From Kribbella monticola (GTDB taxonomy: Bacteria > Actinomycetota > Actinomycetes > Propionibacteriales > Kribbellaceae), in assembly GCF_003261635.1 (NCBI RefSeq), contig NZ_QFXK01000092.1:62001-126000 (forward strand): a stretch of DNA of 64,000 nucleotides. Reading direction: 5' to 3'. Each line of letters begins with the position of its first letter. The first letter of the stretch is position 1. Under the pieces are notes generated by a model, which worked only from the letters and a program-made list of their open reading frames with translations, searched no databases and was not told the DNA's origin. A program made the translations under genes and the position numbers. Below are positions 1-9,985 of this stretch, piece by piece.

Positions 1-812
1 GGCGTTCCGGGGATCGGTGTCAGCCGCAAGCTGTTCTGCGCCGGCAGCGAGGCCAGCAGCCCTTGGGTATAAGGATGATGGTTGCGGTAGAAGATGTCGC
101 GCCGGGGCGCCTTCTCCATCGCGGCCCCGGCGTACATCACGATCACCTCGTCGGCCATCTCGGCGACCACGCCGAGATCGTGGGTGATCAGGATGATCGC
201 CGTACCGAACTCCTCCTGGAGCCGGCGCATCACCGTCAGCACCTGTGCCTGCACGGTCACGTCCAGCGCGGTGGTCGGCTCGTCCGCGATCAGCAGCGCC
301 GGATCGAGCGCCATCGCCATCGCGATCATCACCCGTTGCCGCATCCCGCCGGAGAACTGGTGCGGATAGTCGTCCAGCCGCTCGGCGGCCCGCGGGATCC
401 CGACCAGCGTGAGCAGGTCGGCCGCCCGGCGGCGGGCCGCCTGCTTGGAGATCTGCCGGTCGTGTGCCTGGATCATCTCCACGATCTGCCAGCCGATCCG
501 GTAGTGCGGATGCAGGCTGGACAGCGGGTCCTGGAAGATCATCGCGATCTCGGCCCCGCGGAGCCGCCGCAAGGTGGCGGCGTCCGCGGTGATCAGGTCG
601 GTGCCCTCGAAGTACGCCGAACCGGTGATCGTCGCGCCGCGGGTCAGCCCGGTGATGGTCTGGGTGGCGACGCTCTTGCCGGAGCCGGACTCGCCCACCA
701 CGGCCAGGGTCCGGCCGGGTTCGACGCTGAACGACAGCCCCCGGACGGCGCGGACGATGCCGTCCGGGGTGTCGAAAGAGACCCGGAGGTCCCGGACTTC
801 CAGCAAGGCCAT
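1..812 (-). CDS. Oligopeptide ABC transporter ATP-binding protein, DppD/OppD-like (3' end cut by window)
   Basis: This ATPase powers import of peptides or similar solutes from the inner face of the membrane. The frame starts at ATG 812 and runs off the left edge after about 270 codons. It shows Walker A GESGSGKS at residues 40-47, a Q-loop FQDP near 93, the ABC signature FSGGMRQR near 153-160 and Walker B LLIADEPT near 173-180. The last visible residues (RLTPIPGT) match the C-terminal part typical of DppD/OppD proteins, so only a short tail is missing. It starts 3 bases after the stop of the binding-protein gene and is clearly the same operon. The permeases are not in the window and should lie to the left. 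The family call is firm; the substrate is not known. Confidence 0.93.
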   Translation of the reverse strand, partial: MALLEVRDLRVSFDTPDGIVRAVRGLSFSVEPGRTLAVVGESGSGKSVATQTITGLTRGATITGSAYFEGTDLITADAATLRRLRGAEIAMIFQDPLSSLHPHYRIGWQIVEMIQAHDRQISKQAARRRAADLLTLVGIPRAAERLDDYPHQFSGGMRQRVMIAMAMALDPALLIADEPTTALDVTVQAQVLTVMRRLQEEFGTAIILITHDLGVVAEMADEVIVMYAGAAMEKAPRRDIFYRNHHPYTQGLLASLPAQNSLRLTPIPGT

Positions 813-815
813 CCG

Positions 816-2609
816 TCAGCCCTGCTTGCCCTTGGCCAGCCAGACGTTCGTCGGATCGAACATCTGCAGCGACGGGACGTAGACCGCGTTGTTCACCTGC
901 TCGGCGTGGTAGTTCGCCTGCTTGGGGTTGCTGACCGGGTAGAACGCGGCCTGGTCCATCACCCGGGCGTCGGCCTTGGCCCAGATCGCTGCGGCGGCAT
1001 CGGTGGTCGGCGCGGCCAACGCCTGCTGGGTCAACGCGTTGGTCTGCGCGTCGTTGAAGAGCCCGAAGTTGCTGCCGATCGGCGGGAACGAGGACTCACC
1101 GGAGAACAGCGGCTTGAAGAAGGTCAGTGCGGCGTTGCCGTACCAGTCCGATCCCCAGCTCGCCAGGGACAGGTCCCACACGCCGCGCTTCGCGACCGTC
1201 GGCACCTGCAGGTACTTCACGTAGAAGTCCGCGTTCGGCGACGGTACGCCGACCACCGTGATCCCGACCTTGCTCAGGTCCTGCTGGATCGTCTGGAAGG
1301 TCTTGCTGCTGCCCTCCGAGGCGTTGCGGTAGAGGAACTTCAGGGTCAGGTTGGGGTGCCCGGCGGCGGCGAGCAACTGCTTGGCCTTCTCCGGGTTGTA
1401 CGGGTAGGGGTCGATCTGCTTGGAGCCGGTGATGACGTCGGGCAGGACGTGGGTCAGCGGCGGGTTGATGGTCGGTCCGCCGAGGACCTGGATGATGTGG
1501 TCGCGGTTGATCGCGTAGCTGATCGCCTGCCGGACCTGCGGGTTGTCCAGCGCCTTGTTGTTGTTCGGCGAAACCGTGTTGTAGATGACGTACGGGTTGG
1601 TCGACGAGGTGTCGCCGATGTTCAGCAGCTTGTCCTTCTTGGCGATCAGCGCGGGCAGCTGCGAGGGCGGCGGCGCCAGGTCCCAGCCGAGGTCGGCGTT
1701 CGGCGTACCGGTCTGCAGTTGCTGCTGGACGGAGTCCTGGCTGACCGTCTCGTTCACCACGATCTTGTCCACGTAGGCCTTGCGGACCGAGTCGGTGGCC
1801 GGGTCCCAGGCCGGGTTGCGCGAGTAGGTGATGGACTTGGTCGGCACCCACGAGTCGATCTTGTACGGCCCGTCGGAGGGGAAGTTGTTGCCCAGTTCGG
1901 TGCTGGCCGGCAGGTACTTGAGCGACTCCACCGGGGCCGGCGAGAAGGCCGACAGGGTGAGCATGTCGACGAAGTACGTGGCCGGCTGGGTGAGGTGGAA
2001 GACCACGGTGGTCTCGTCCTTGGCCTCGACACCCGGCAACGGCGTCTTCTCGATGTAGTCCTTGATCCCGGCCGGCGTCTTGGCGACCTTGCCGAAACCG
2101 TCGGCGAAGGCCTGGTAGCCGACGAGCAGGTCGGCGAAGTCGGGGATACCGCCGAACGGCTGTACCGGGTTGGCGGTCCGCTTGACGCCGCGGACCAGGT
2201 CGGCGGCGGTGATCTGGCGGGCCGGCGTGGTGTTCCATTTCGCGCCCGGCTTGATCTTGATCGTGTAGGTCTTGCCGTCGGCGCTGATCCCGCCGTTCTG
2301 GGCGGTCGGGATCTCGGTGGCCAGGTCCGCGACCGGCGTGGTGTTCTTCCCACCGGGTTCGGCCGGATAGGTGAACAGCTGGCGGCTCCACATCCGCAGG
2401 TTGAGGTAGCCCAGCGAGTAGTAGCTGATGTTCGGATCCATGTAGTCGACGTCGCCGCCCCCGAGCATGTTCAGGGTGCCCCCGCGGACCGCTTCACCCG
2501 CGTTGCCGGTGCCGGTGCCGCCGGGGGTGGTTCCGTTGCTGTTGCACGCCGCCAACGTGATCGCCATCGCCGCGACCAGGGATGCGGCCGCGAACCGCCT
2601 TGCTGCCAT
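816..2609 (-). CDS. Peptide/solute ABC transporter substrate-binding lipoprotein (SBP_bac_5)
   Basis: Extracytoplasmic binding protein that delivers peptides or related ligands to the transporter encoded just downstream. It is 597 residues long, normal for the family. A lipoprotein signal peptide covers residues 1-21, with lipobox LAAC and Cys22 as the lipidation site, so it should be anchored on the outer face of the membrane. The remainder fits the family 5 fold, including a DNPQVRQAISYAINRD segment in the middle. ATG 2609 is preceded by GGAGGAGG at good spacing. It is the first gene of its operon and is divergent from a two-component system, which might sense its ligand. The ligand cannot be told from sequence. 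Confidence 0.93.
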   Translation of the reverse strand: MAARRFAAASLVAAMAITLAACNSNGTTPGGTGTGNAGEAVRGGTLNMLGGGDVDYMDPNISYYSLGYLNLRMWSRQLFTYPAEPGGKNTTPVADLATEIPTAQNGGISADGKTYTIKIKPGAKWNTTPARQITAADLVRGVKRTANPVQPFGGIPDFADLLVGYQAFADGFGKVAKTPAGIKDYIEKTPLPGVEAKDETTVVFHLTQPATYFVDMLTLSAFSPAPVESLKYLPASTELGNNFPSDGPYKIDSWVPTKSITYSRNPAWDPATDSVRKAYVDKIVVNETVSQDSVQQQLQTGTPNADLGWDLAPPPSQLPALIAKKDKLLNIGDTSSTNPYVIYNTVSPNNNKALDNPQVRQAISYAINRDHIIQVLGGPTINPPLTHVLPDVITGSKQIDPYPYNPEKAKQLLAAAGHPNLTLKFLYRNASEGSSKTFQTIQQDLSKVGITVVGVPSPNADFYVKYLQVPTVAKRGVWDLSLASWGSDWYGNAALTFFKPLFSGESSFPPIGSNFGLFNDAQTNALTQQALAAPTTDAAAAIWAKADARVMDQAAFYPVSNPKQANYHAEQVNNAVYVPSLQMFDPTNVWLAKGKQG

Positions 2610-2714
2610 TGGTCCTCCTCCGAGACTCGATAGCTGCGAAAGTAGGACCGCGGGAGGAGAGCACGAGCGGGGTCACGCAAGCGTCAAGATCTTGTCATCC
2701 GGCGACTGCGCGAA

Positions 2715-2739
2715 CATGACGAAGTCATGACGGACGTCA
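2715..2739. promoter_or_regulatory. Palindromes in the divergent promoter region (candidate operator)
   Basis: The region between the peptide-binding protein and the response regulator holds CATGAC-GAA-GTCATG (2715-2729), overlapping TGAC-N4-GTCA (2728-2739). OmpR-type regulators usually bind direct repeats, so this may be the site of another factor. No protein is assigned. Confidence 0.35.
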
Positions 2740-2776
2740 CCTGACCGGTCGCCCCTTGGCGAGCGACACTGATGAC

Positions 2777-3460
2777 GTGGCACACAGCTTGCTGTTGGTG
2801 GACGACGAGCCCCGGATCCGGCGGGTCCTGCGCCTTGCCCTGGAGGACGAGGGGTACGACGTGGCCGAGGCGGCGAACGGACTGGATGCGCTGGCCGCCC
2901 TGCGCCGCGAGCCACCCGACGTGGTGCTGCTCGACCTGATGTTGCCGGACCGGGACGGCTTCACGGTCTGCCGCGAGATCCGCCGTACCAGTGACGTGCC
3001 GGTGATCATGGTGACCGCGCGGGCGGACAGCCACGACGTGGTCGCCGGGCTGGAGGCGGGCGCGGACGACTACGTGACGAAGCCGCTGGTCGCGAAGGAG
3101 CTGTCCGCGCGGATCAGGGCACTGCTCCGCCGGGTGGAGCCGGCCAGTACGCCGCAGTCCGATACCTTTCTGGTCGGCGACCTCGAGATCCATGTCGCGG
3201 CCGCCGAGGTGCTGCGCGACGGTGAGGTGCTGCCGTTGACCCGGACGGAGTTCAAGTTGCTGGTCGAGCTGGCCGGCGCCGAGGGCAAGGTGTGCAGCCG
3301 CGAGCACCTGCTGTCGAAGGTCTGGGGGTACGGGTACTTCGGCGACAGCCGGATCGTCGACGTCCACGTCCGCCGGCTGCGGCTGAAGATCGAACGGGAC
3401 CCGGCCGGCCCGAAACATCTCGTCACCGCGCGCGGTCTCGGCTATCGACTGGTGAGCTGA
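2777..3460 (+). CDS. Two-component response regulator, OmpR/PhoB family
   Basis: DNA-binding response regulator of about 227 residues. The receiver domain has the acidic pair DDE at 9-11, phospho-acceptor Asp53 in LLDLMLPD, and the conserved Lys102 in TKPL. A linker leads to an OmpR-type winged helix (residues about 130-225, ending GLGYRLVS). I chose GTG 2777, which places the receiver domain at the N-terminus; an in-frame TTG at 2756 would add seven residues. The sensor kinase begins 3 bases after its stop, so the two are co-transcribed. It is divergent from the peptide transporter, a plausible but unproven target. Confidence 0.93.
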   Translation: MAHSLLLVDDEPRIRRVLRLALEDEGYDVAEAANGLDALAALRREPPDVVLLDLMLPDRDGFTVCREIRRTSDVPVIMVTARADSHDVVAGLEAGADDYVTKPLVAKELSARIRALLRRVEPASTPQSDTFLVGDLEIHVAAAEVLRDGEVLPLTRTEFKLLVELAGAEGKVCSREHLLSKVWGYGYFGDSRIVDVHVRRLRLKIERDPAGPKHLVTARGLGYRLVS

Positions 3461-3462
3461 CC

Positions 3463-4872
3463 GTGCGACGGCGGTTCGGCCTGCGGGACCGGGTGATGCT
3501 CGCCTACGGACTGCTGGCGCTCGGGCTCTCGACGGTGCTCGCCCTGGTCACCTTCAACGTGGTCGCGAACTACCTCACCAACCAGCGCGAGTCGTCGGCG
3601 GTGGTCGAGACCGCGGACAACGCGGCCGCCCTGCACTACGGGTTGTTCAGCAGCGCCTCCCAGTGCCTGCCGAACCGGGACCGCAAATCCAACGAGTGCA
3701 GCGGTATCGCCCCACGGCCCAACGTGGACGTGCTGGATCTGCTGTATTCGTTGCCGTCCACCGACTCGGCGGCGTCGATGCTGTACTACGACGGCCAGTG
3801 GTTCTCGGCCACCGGGCGGCCCGAGGATCTCCCGGCGGACATGGCGACGGCGGTGCGGGCCGGCTCCGAGCAATACCGCCGGATGAAGGTCGGCGGCCAG
3901 CAGGTGCTCGCGGTCGGCGTACCGATGGCCCGGCCGGACGAGGCGTTCTTCGAGTGGCATCCGTTGTCGAACCTGGACAACACCCTGCGGACGTTGAAGA
4001 TCACCCTCGTCGTCGCCGCGATCCTGACCGCGCTGCTCGGCCTCGCCGTCGGCAAGCTGGCCAGCACGGTGGCGCTGCGGCCGCTGGCGAAGCTGACCCA
4101 GGTCGCGGCAGCGGTGGCCCGTGGACGGCTCGACGCCCGGTTGCAAGCCGAGGACGATCCCGATCTGGGCGGGCTGGCGCGATCGTTCAACCAGACGGCC
4201 GCGACGCTGGAGCAACGCGTGATCGCCGATGCCCGGTTCGCCGGCGACATCAGCCACGAGCTCCGGACGCCGTTGATGACGATGCTCAACTCCATGCAGC
4301 TGATCCAGAACCATTGCGGCGAACTGCCGCCAGCCGTGCGCGAACCGGTCGAGTTGCTCGGCGACGACCTGGAGCGGTTCCGCCGGCTGGTGCTCGACCT
4401 GCTGGAGATCTCCCGCGACGACGGCGGTGACCAGGGCAGTCGTGAGATCGTCCGGATCGCCGACCTGACCCGGGCCGCCGCGGATGCCGCGGCGGGGCGC
4501 GAGGTCACGACGGTCGCGCAGGACGCCGAAGGCCTCACCCTGCAGGCGGACAAGCGCCGGCTCGAACGGGTGATCGCCAATCTCGTCGAGAACGCCGAGT
4601 ATCACGCGGGTGGCTGCAAGGGCGTGCTGGTCCAGGCGGGCGGACTCGGCGTCATCATCTACGTCGACGACGCGGGGCCCGGCGTACCGGTCGCGGATCG
4701 GGAGCGCATCTTCGAGCGGTTCGGCCGCAGCGAGGACAACCGGCGGGGGATTGGGCTGGGGCTGGCGATCGTGGCCCGGCACGTCGAGTGGCACCACGGA
4801 ACCATCCGGGTCAAGGACCGCCCCGAAGGCGGCGCCCGCTTCATCGTCGAGCTGCCGGCGAAAACCAGCTGA
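3463..4872 (+). CDS. Two-component sensor histidine kinase (HAMP, HisKA, HATPase)
   Basis: Membrane sensor kinase of 469 residues that should phosphorylate the response regulator encoded immediately upstream. A transmembrane helix at about 13-35 and another at 180-198 bracket an extracellular sensor domain of roughly 140 residues with two cysteines (QCLPNRDRKSNEC) that might form a disulfide. A HAMP linker follows (200-253). The H box is DISHELRTP with His265, the N box NLVENAEYH, and the G boxes DDAGPGVP and GIGLGLAI. The GTG start at 3463 lies 3 bases after the regulator's stop. The signal sensed is unknown. A candidate -35 element for the next transcription unit overlaps its stop codon. 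Confidence 0.93.
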   Translation: MRRRFGLRDRVMLAYGLLALGLSTVLALVTFNVVANYLTNQRESSAVVETADNAAALHYGLFSSASQCLPNRDRKSNECSGIAPRPNVDVLDLLYSLPSTDSAASMLYYDGQWFSATGRPEDLPADMATAVRAGSEQYRRMKVGGQQVLAVGVPMARPDEAFFEWHPLSNLDNTLRTLKITLVVAAILTALLGLAVGKLASTVALRPLAKLTQVAAAVARGRLDARLQAEDDPDLGGLARSFNQTAATLEQRVIADARFAGDISHELRTPLMTMLNSMQLIQNHCGELPPAVREPVELLGDDLERFRRLVLDLLEISRDDGGDQGSREIVRIADLTRAAADAAAGREVTTVAQDAEGLTLQADKRRLERVIANLVENAEYHAGGCKGVLVQAGGLGVIIYVDDAGPGVPVADRERIFERFGRSEDNRRGIGLGLAIVARHVEWHHGTIRVKDRPEGGARFIVELPAKTS

Positions 4873-4898
4873 CTCGCCCGGCCCCTCCGCTCTACCCT
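4869..4898 (+). promoter_or_regulatory. Leaderless-type promoter for the ABC-F leader
   Basis: A -10 box TACCCT (4893-4898) lies 6 bases before an ATG at 4905, the spacing seen for leaderless actinobacterial transcripts that start on the start codon. A -35-like CTGACT (4869-4874) sits 18 bases upstream and overlaps the kinase stop codon. Confidence 0.5.
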
Positions 4899-4904
4899 GT
4901 CTGC

Positions 4905-4928
4905 ATGGCTACTTGCCTCTGTGTCTAG
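4905..4928 (+). CDS. Seven-residue leader peptide MATCLCV upstream of the ABC-F gene
   Basis: The frame ATG GCT ACT TGC CTC TGT GTC TAG encodes MATCLCV and ends 60 bases before the ABC-F start. The upstream -10 box places the probable transcript start on its ATG. Two cysteine codons in seven suggest a regulatory leader translated for its ribosome position rather than its product. Downstream, TAGCTG (4926-4931) can pair with CAGCTA (4965-4970). TTCCGTG (4942-4948) can pair with CACGGAG (4972-4978), which covers the GGAG ribosome-binding site. The two pairings are interlocked and so mutually exclusive. Translation-controlled expression of the ABC-F protein is inferred. Confidence 0.55.
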   Translation: MATCLCV

Positions 4929-4988
4929 CTGCGCGACCCGCTTCCGTGCCAGAAGTGCGTCCACCAGCTATCACGGAGAGTAACCATC

Positions 4989-6587
<1,599 letters not shown>

Positions 6588-6593
6588 GCTGTG

Positions 6594-6635
6594 CCGCGGC
6601 CCCTGCCTGGTGGTGGATTCCGGCAGGGGCCGCGG
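6594..6635. terminator. Bidirectional hairpin terminator
   Basis: Arms CCGCGGCCCCTGCC (6594-6607) and GGCAGGGGCCGCGG (6622-6635) form a perfect 14-bp stem between the convergent ABC-F and hydrolase genes. There is no long T tract, as is usual in high-GC actinobacteria. Confidence 0.8.
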
Positions 6636-6644
6636 GTTCTCGGG

Positions 6645-7466
6645 TCAGCGCAGACCGAGTTCCGTGCTCACCCAGGCGAGGCGGTCGTCCTTGGCGGGCT
6701 GGTCGAGGAAGTGGTCGGTGTTCTCGTACAAGCTCACCTTGGCCGACGGCTTGGCCGCGCTGAAAGCGGCCCGGACCTCAGGGGTGACGAATCTGTCCCG
6801 CCCAGCCCACTGGAAGTAGACGTCGTGGGCCTTGCCGACGTTGTCGACCGGATCGAGGCCGGTGAAAACCTTGCGGTAGGCAACGGCTTGGTCGGCCGGA
6901 AGGCCCAGCCAGAAGGTGTCGAACCAGTTGGCCCAGGTCGCGTCACCGGCCATGAAGACGAGGGCGTGCGCCCGCTTGCCGAGCAACGACGCGTACATCG
7001 CGCCGTAGTCGTGGCCGATCACCGCTGTCCGCCACGCATCGACGCCGTCCTGCCGGAGCAGCGTCCCGTACGCCGCTTCGACGGCCTTGAGCTGGTTCGT
7101 CACCTTGGTGCGGTCGGTCCGGTCGCCCACCGGGTCGCCCTCCCACGGGAAGGTGAGCTGGGGGAGGACAGCGACGGCGCCCCGACCGGCGAGCGCGATC
7201 GCCTCGGAGAGGAACTCGGTGCGGTTCTGCGTCGACGCCGGTGGCTCGAACCAGTGCAGATAAAGGGCTCCGGCGAGGTGCTTGTGGTGCTTCGCCGGCC
7301 GGACGAGGTACGCCGTGACGGGTGCCTGGCCGGCGACCGGGATCTGGATGTCGGTCACCACCACGGGCTCCGGGGCCTGCCTGGTCTGGACCGCGCTCGA
7401 CGCACCGGCCGCCGTGACGCCGAGGATCAGTGCCCCCGCGACCGTCGCGATCAGGAATCTCTTCAT
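6645..7466 (-). CDS. Secreted alpha/beta hydrolase with Asp-type nucleophile elbow
   Basis: Predicted exported hydrolase of 273 residues. MKRFLIATVAGALILG at the N-terminus is a signal peptide. The nucleophile elbow reads IGHDYGAMYAS, placing Asp153 where serine hydrolases have Ser. This resembles epoxide hydrolases and haloalkane dehalogenases. Asp224 (AGRDRFV) and His252 (TDHFLDQ) could complete the triad. ATG 7466 was chosen because AGGGGGTGGGCG precedes it and the signal peptide begins there; a longer frame to 7490 lacks this support. It is divergent from a CGNR regulator gene 100 bases away, which may control it. The substrate is unknown. Confidence 0.75.
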   Translation of the reverse strand: MKRFLIATVAGALILGVTAAGASSAVQTRQAPEPVVVTDIQIPVAGQAPVTAYLVRPAKHHKHLAGALYLHWFEPPASTQNRTEFLSEAIALAGRGAVAVLPQLTFPWEGDPVGDRTDRTKVTNQLKAVEAAYGTLLRQDGVDAWRTAVIGHDYGAMYASLLGKRAHALVFMAGDATWANWFDTFWLGLPADQAVAYRKVFTGLDPVDNVGKAHDVYFQWAGRDRFVTPEVRAAFSAAKPSAKVSLYENTDHFLDQPAKDDRLAWVSTELGLR

Positions 7467-7566
7467 CGCCCACCCCCTGGTTGCAGTCATCTACTAAAAT
7501 GCTTTAACAACTGATGACGGTAGAGCCGGCTGGGCCTGCCGGTCAAGACGGGGGAGGATGTGCGGG

Positions 7567-8097
7567 ATGAGCAAAGTGCCGGCCGCCGATCCCTTGCTGG
7601 GCTTCGTGCTCGACTTCTGCAACACCTACGACCTGCTCGAGGATCTGCCCGACCGGCTGAGCGTCCCGCTCGTCGACCGGATCGCCGCGCACCACGGTCT
7701 GCCCGCCTTCGGCCTCCGCGCCACCGACCTGGAGCCGGTCCGCGAGGTGCGCAACCACCTGTACGCCGTCTTCGCCGCGACCTCCGTCGAGGATCAGGTG
7801 GAGGTGCTCAACGAGCTCTTCAGCACCTACAACGCTGTACCCCGCCTGGTTCTCGACGATCCTGTGCGGATAGTTGCGACGGGTGGGGAAGGCGCGGTGG
7901 CGCGGCTCGCGGTGACGGCCGCCGGTGCGCTGGCCCGGGTGCTCGCCGACGGGTCCGCCGACCGGCTCCGGACGTGCGTGGGCGATCCGTGCCGCTGCGT
8001 CTACGTCGACCGGACCAAGGCGAACCGCCAGCGCTTCTGCTGCGAACTCTGCAACGACCGGATGGCCTCAGCCGCCTACCGCCGCCGCAACCGCTAG
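7567..8097 (+). CDS. CGNR zinc-finger transcriptional regulator (ABATE domain)
   Basis: Probable DNA-binding regulator of 176 residues. An N-terminal ABATE-like helical domain opens with [13 protein letters not shown]. The C-terminal CGNR-type zinc finger has Cys137, Cys142, Cys158/159 and Cys162, then [13 protein letters not shown] in place of the family consensus CGNR. The start at 7567 has GGGGGAGG about nine bases upstream; the nearby ATG at 7558 is too close to it. Stops of this gene and the next overlap tail to tail in the tetranucleotide CTAG. The divergent hydrolase gene is the obvious candidate target, which is inference. Confidence 0.85.
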   Translation: MSKVPAADPLLGFVLDFCNTYDLLEDLPDRLSVPLVDRIAAHHGLPAFGLRATDLEPVREVRNHLYAVFAATSVEDQVEVLNELFSTYNAVPRLVLDDPVRIVATGGEGAVARLAVTAAGALARVLADGSADRLRTCVGDPCRCVYVDRTKANRQRFCCELCNDRMASAAYRRRNR

Positions 8098-8384
8098 CTC
8101 AGACGTTCCTGGAGATGGACCGTGACGGAGTCGCCGGCCTCCTTCGCCAGCAGGGCGCGAAGGTCGGCCTTGACCGGGAGTTTGTGCGTGCCGTCACCGA
8201 GTGCCATGAACGAACTCTCGAACGGGTGGCCGTCCATGGTGCCGCGGACCTTGACCAGCCCGCGGGTGCCGAAGAATTCGGCGGACCCGGGCAGCTGGAC
8301 ATAGGTCCAGCCGCCCTTCGCGGGGCTCTGCAGCAGGGGTGCGGTGAAGGTCTTGTCGAGCGGCCCGGCTTTGCTGTTCTTCAT
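8094..8384 (-). CDS. DUF1905 domain protein
   Basis: Small soluble protein of 96 residues matching the DUF1905 fold ([12 protein letters not shown] at the N-terminus, then [20 protein letters not shown] and [20 protein letters not shown]). Such proteins form small beta-barrel-like folds and often pair with a YdeI-type domain; their biochemical role is not established. ATG 8384 has an AAGGAG site seven bases upstream. It is monocistronic and convergent with the CGNR gene, sharing the overlapping stop. Confidence 0.82.
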   Translation of the reverse strand: MKNSKAGPLDKTFTAPLLQSPAKGGWTYVQLPGSAEFFGTRGLVKVRGTMDGHPFESSFMALGDGTHKLPVKADLRALLAKEAGDSVTVHLQERLS

Positions 8385-8452
8385 CGGAGTCTCCTTCGAT
8401 CCAAGGATGCATTCACCCGGTACGTAGAAGCCACGACGAGGTTTTCGACACG

Positions 8453-9397
8453 TCAGGTCGGGATCGGGCGGTGCGAGGTGCCGTGCGCGTCGCTGCAGTG
8501 GACGGTCTGGTCGTCGGCCGAGGCGTGGTCGACCTGGAGCGTCGAGTGGGTCAGGTGATGCCGCTCCGCCAGCAGTGCCTCGATCTCGCTGCGGATCTGG
8601 TGGCAGTCCAGGCCCTCCTGAACCATGATGTGCGCTGAGGCGGCCGGCTCGCCCGACGTGATCTCCCAGACGTGCAGGTCGTGAATCTCGACCACGCCTG
8701 GTACTGCGCACAGCTCCGCGCCGAGCGCTTGTGGGTCGAAGCTCGCCGGCGCCGCCTCCAGGAAGATCCGGCCCGAGTCGCGAACCAGGCCGACGCCGGC
8801 CTTGAGCATCAGGACCGCTACGACGAGCGCGGCGATCGAGTCGGCGCGGGTGAAGCCGGTCAGCAGGACGACGAGGCCGGCGACTGCGGTGGCGACGAAG
8901 GCGAACAGGTCGTTCAGGATGTGCTGGAAGGCGCCCTCGACGTTGAGGCTGGTGCGGTTCGCCTTGCTGATCAGCCAGGTGGCGACCAGGTTGACCGCGA
9001 TACCGACGACGCCGGTGATCAGGACCAGGGCGCCCTCGACCTCAGGCGGGTGGATCATCCGGGCCACCGACTCGTACAGGAAGAAGGCCGCCAGGAGCAG
9101 CAGGGTGATCCCGTTCGCCTGTGCGGACAGGATCTCGACCCGCTTGAGTCCGTAGGTGAACCCGCCGGCCGGTGGCCGGGCCGACAAGCGGATCGCGACC
9201 AGCGCGAGCGCGATCGCGGCCGCGTCGGTGAGCATGTGCGCGGCGTCGGTGATCAAGGCGAGCGATCCGGCCGCGAAACCGACGATCACCTCGGCCGCCA
9301 TGAAGGCGAGGATCAGCGCGAGTGCGCCGCTCAGCAACCGCCGATCGGCAGCGGCATCGACCCCGTGGCCATGACCGTGCCCGTGCCCGGCGCCCAT
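8453..9397 (-). CDS. Cation diffusion facilitator metal exporter (CzcD/ZitB-like)
   Basis: Inner-membrane metal/proton antiporter of 314 residues that should export zinc, cobalt or cadmium. It begins with a histidine-glycine tail, [14 protein letters not shown], followed by six transmembrane segments. The metal-site motifs are in helix 2 ([11 protein letters not shown]) and helix 5 (HILNDLFAF), giving the HxxxD pattern of zinc-type members. The cytosolic C-terminal domain (from about residue 215) carries [14 protein letters not shown]. Its ATG overlaps the stop of the upstream ArsR gene by one base (TGATG), so the two are translationally coupled. Confidence 0.93.
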   Translation of the reverse strand: MGAGHGHGHGHGVDAAADRRLLSGALALILAFMAAEVIVGFAAGSLALITDAAHMLTDAAAIALALVAIRLSARPPAGGFTYGLKRVEILSAQANGITLLLLAAFFLYESVARMIHPPEVEGALVLITGVVGIAVNLVATWLISKANRTSLNVEGAFQHILNDLFAFVATAVAGLVVLLTGFTRADSIAALVVAVLMLKAGVGLVRDSGRIFLEAAPASFDPQALGAELCAVPGVVEIHDLHVWEITSGEPAASAHIMVQEGLDCHQIRSEIEALLAERHHLTHSTLQVDHASADDQTVHCSDAHGTSHRPIPT

Positions 9398-9477
9398 CAG
9401 TTCCGCTCCGGGTGACGGCGTTCCGCGTGACTGCGTTCCGAGTGACTGCGTTCCGGGTGGCTGCGTTCGGGGTGGAT
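9397..9477 (-). repeat. 15-bp tandem repeat encoding His-rich pentapeptides
   Basis: Five 15-base units related to CACCCGGAACGCAGC encode HPERS-type pentapeptides at the end of the ArsR protein. In-frame unit length means copy number can vary without breaking the gene. Four of the five units are near-identical. Confidence 0.8.
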
Positions 9478-9864
9478 GGCGTCGGTGTGCTCGGTGTGTG
9501 CGACGGCCCGGTCGACCAGCATCCGCACGTGCGCGTCGTCGAGCCGGTAGTACGCCATCCGGCCGTCGCGGCGGACCGAAACAACGCGATGGGCCCGCAG
9601 GAGCCGCAGTGCGTGCGAAGTCGCGGACTCGCTCATTCCGGTGACCGCGGCGAGGTCGCAGACGCAGAGTTCGCCGTCCAGGAGCGCGACCAGCAGCTTC
9701 AACCGCCGCGGATCGCCGAGCAGTCCGAACACGTCCGAGGTGTCGACCACGTCCTGCTCCGAAGGCATCCTGGCGTTGACGGCAGCCACCCGCTCGGGAT
9801 CGACCAGCCGCACGGTGCAGTCGTCGATCACCGCAGTAGCTTGCACATCTGCAGAACTCTTCAT
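9397..9864 (-). CDS. ArsR/SmtB-family metal-sensing repressor with His-rich tail
   Basis: Winged-helix repressor of 155 residues that should leave DNA when metal binds. It has ELCVCDLAAVTGMSESATSHAL, where the two cysteines resemble a CadC/CmtR-type metal site and the rest is the recognition helix. The segment DDAHVRMLVDRAVAHTEH resembles the alpha-5 zinc site of SmtB. An odd tail follows: HPERS-HPERS-HSERS-HAERR-HPERN (residues about 131-155), a five-residue repeat with one His per unit. It is transcribed with the CDF exporter and probably represses the pair. The upstream region is only about 120 bases, shared with the divergent patatin gene. Confidence 0.92.
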   Translation of the reverse strand: MKSSADVQATAVIDDCTVRLVDPERVAAVNARMPSEQDVVDTSDVFGLLGDPRRLKLLVALLDGELCVCDLAAVTGMSESATSHALRLLRAHRVVSVRRDGRMAYYRLDDAHVRMLVDRAVAHTEHTDAIHPERSHPERSHSERSHAERRHPERN

Positions 9865-9985
9865 ACGTCCACCCTAACCCCTCCGGCCGTCTCCCGCCCA
9901 CTCTGCGGGTCCGTCCCATACATCCACTCCACTACGGACTGTAACGGTCGCCGGGATGGGGCGATGTAACAGGCAGGGGGTCGCC

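Noticed and set aside
63-2633. Long plus-strand frame across the peptide transporter genes
   Set aside because: It runs antisense to two clear genes, has low-complexity Arg/His/Asp composition and no ribosome-binding site.
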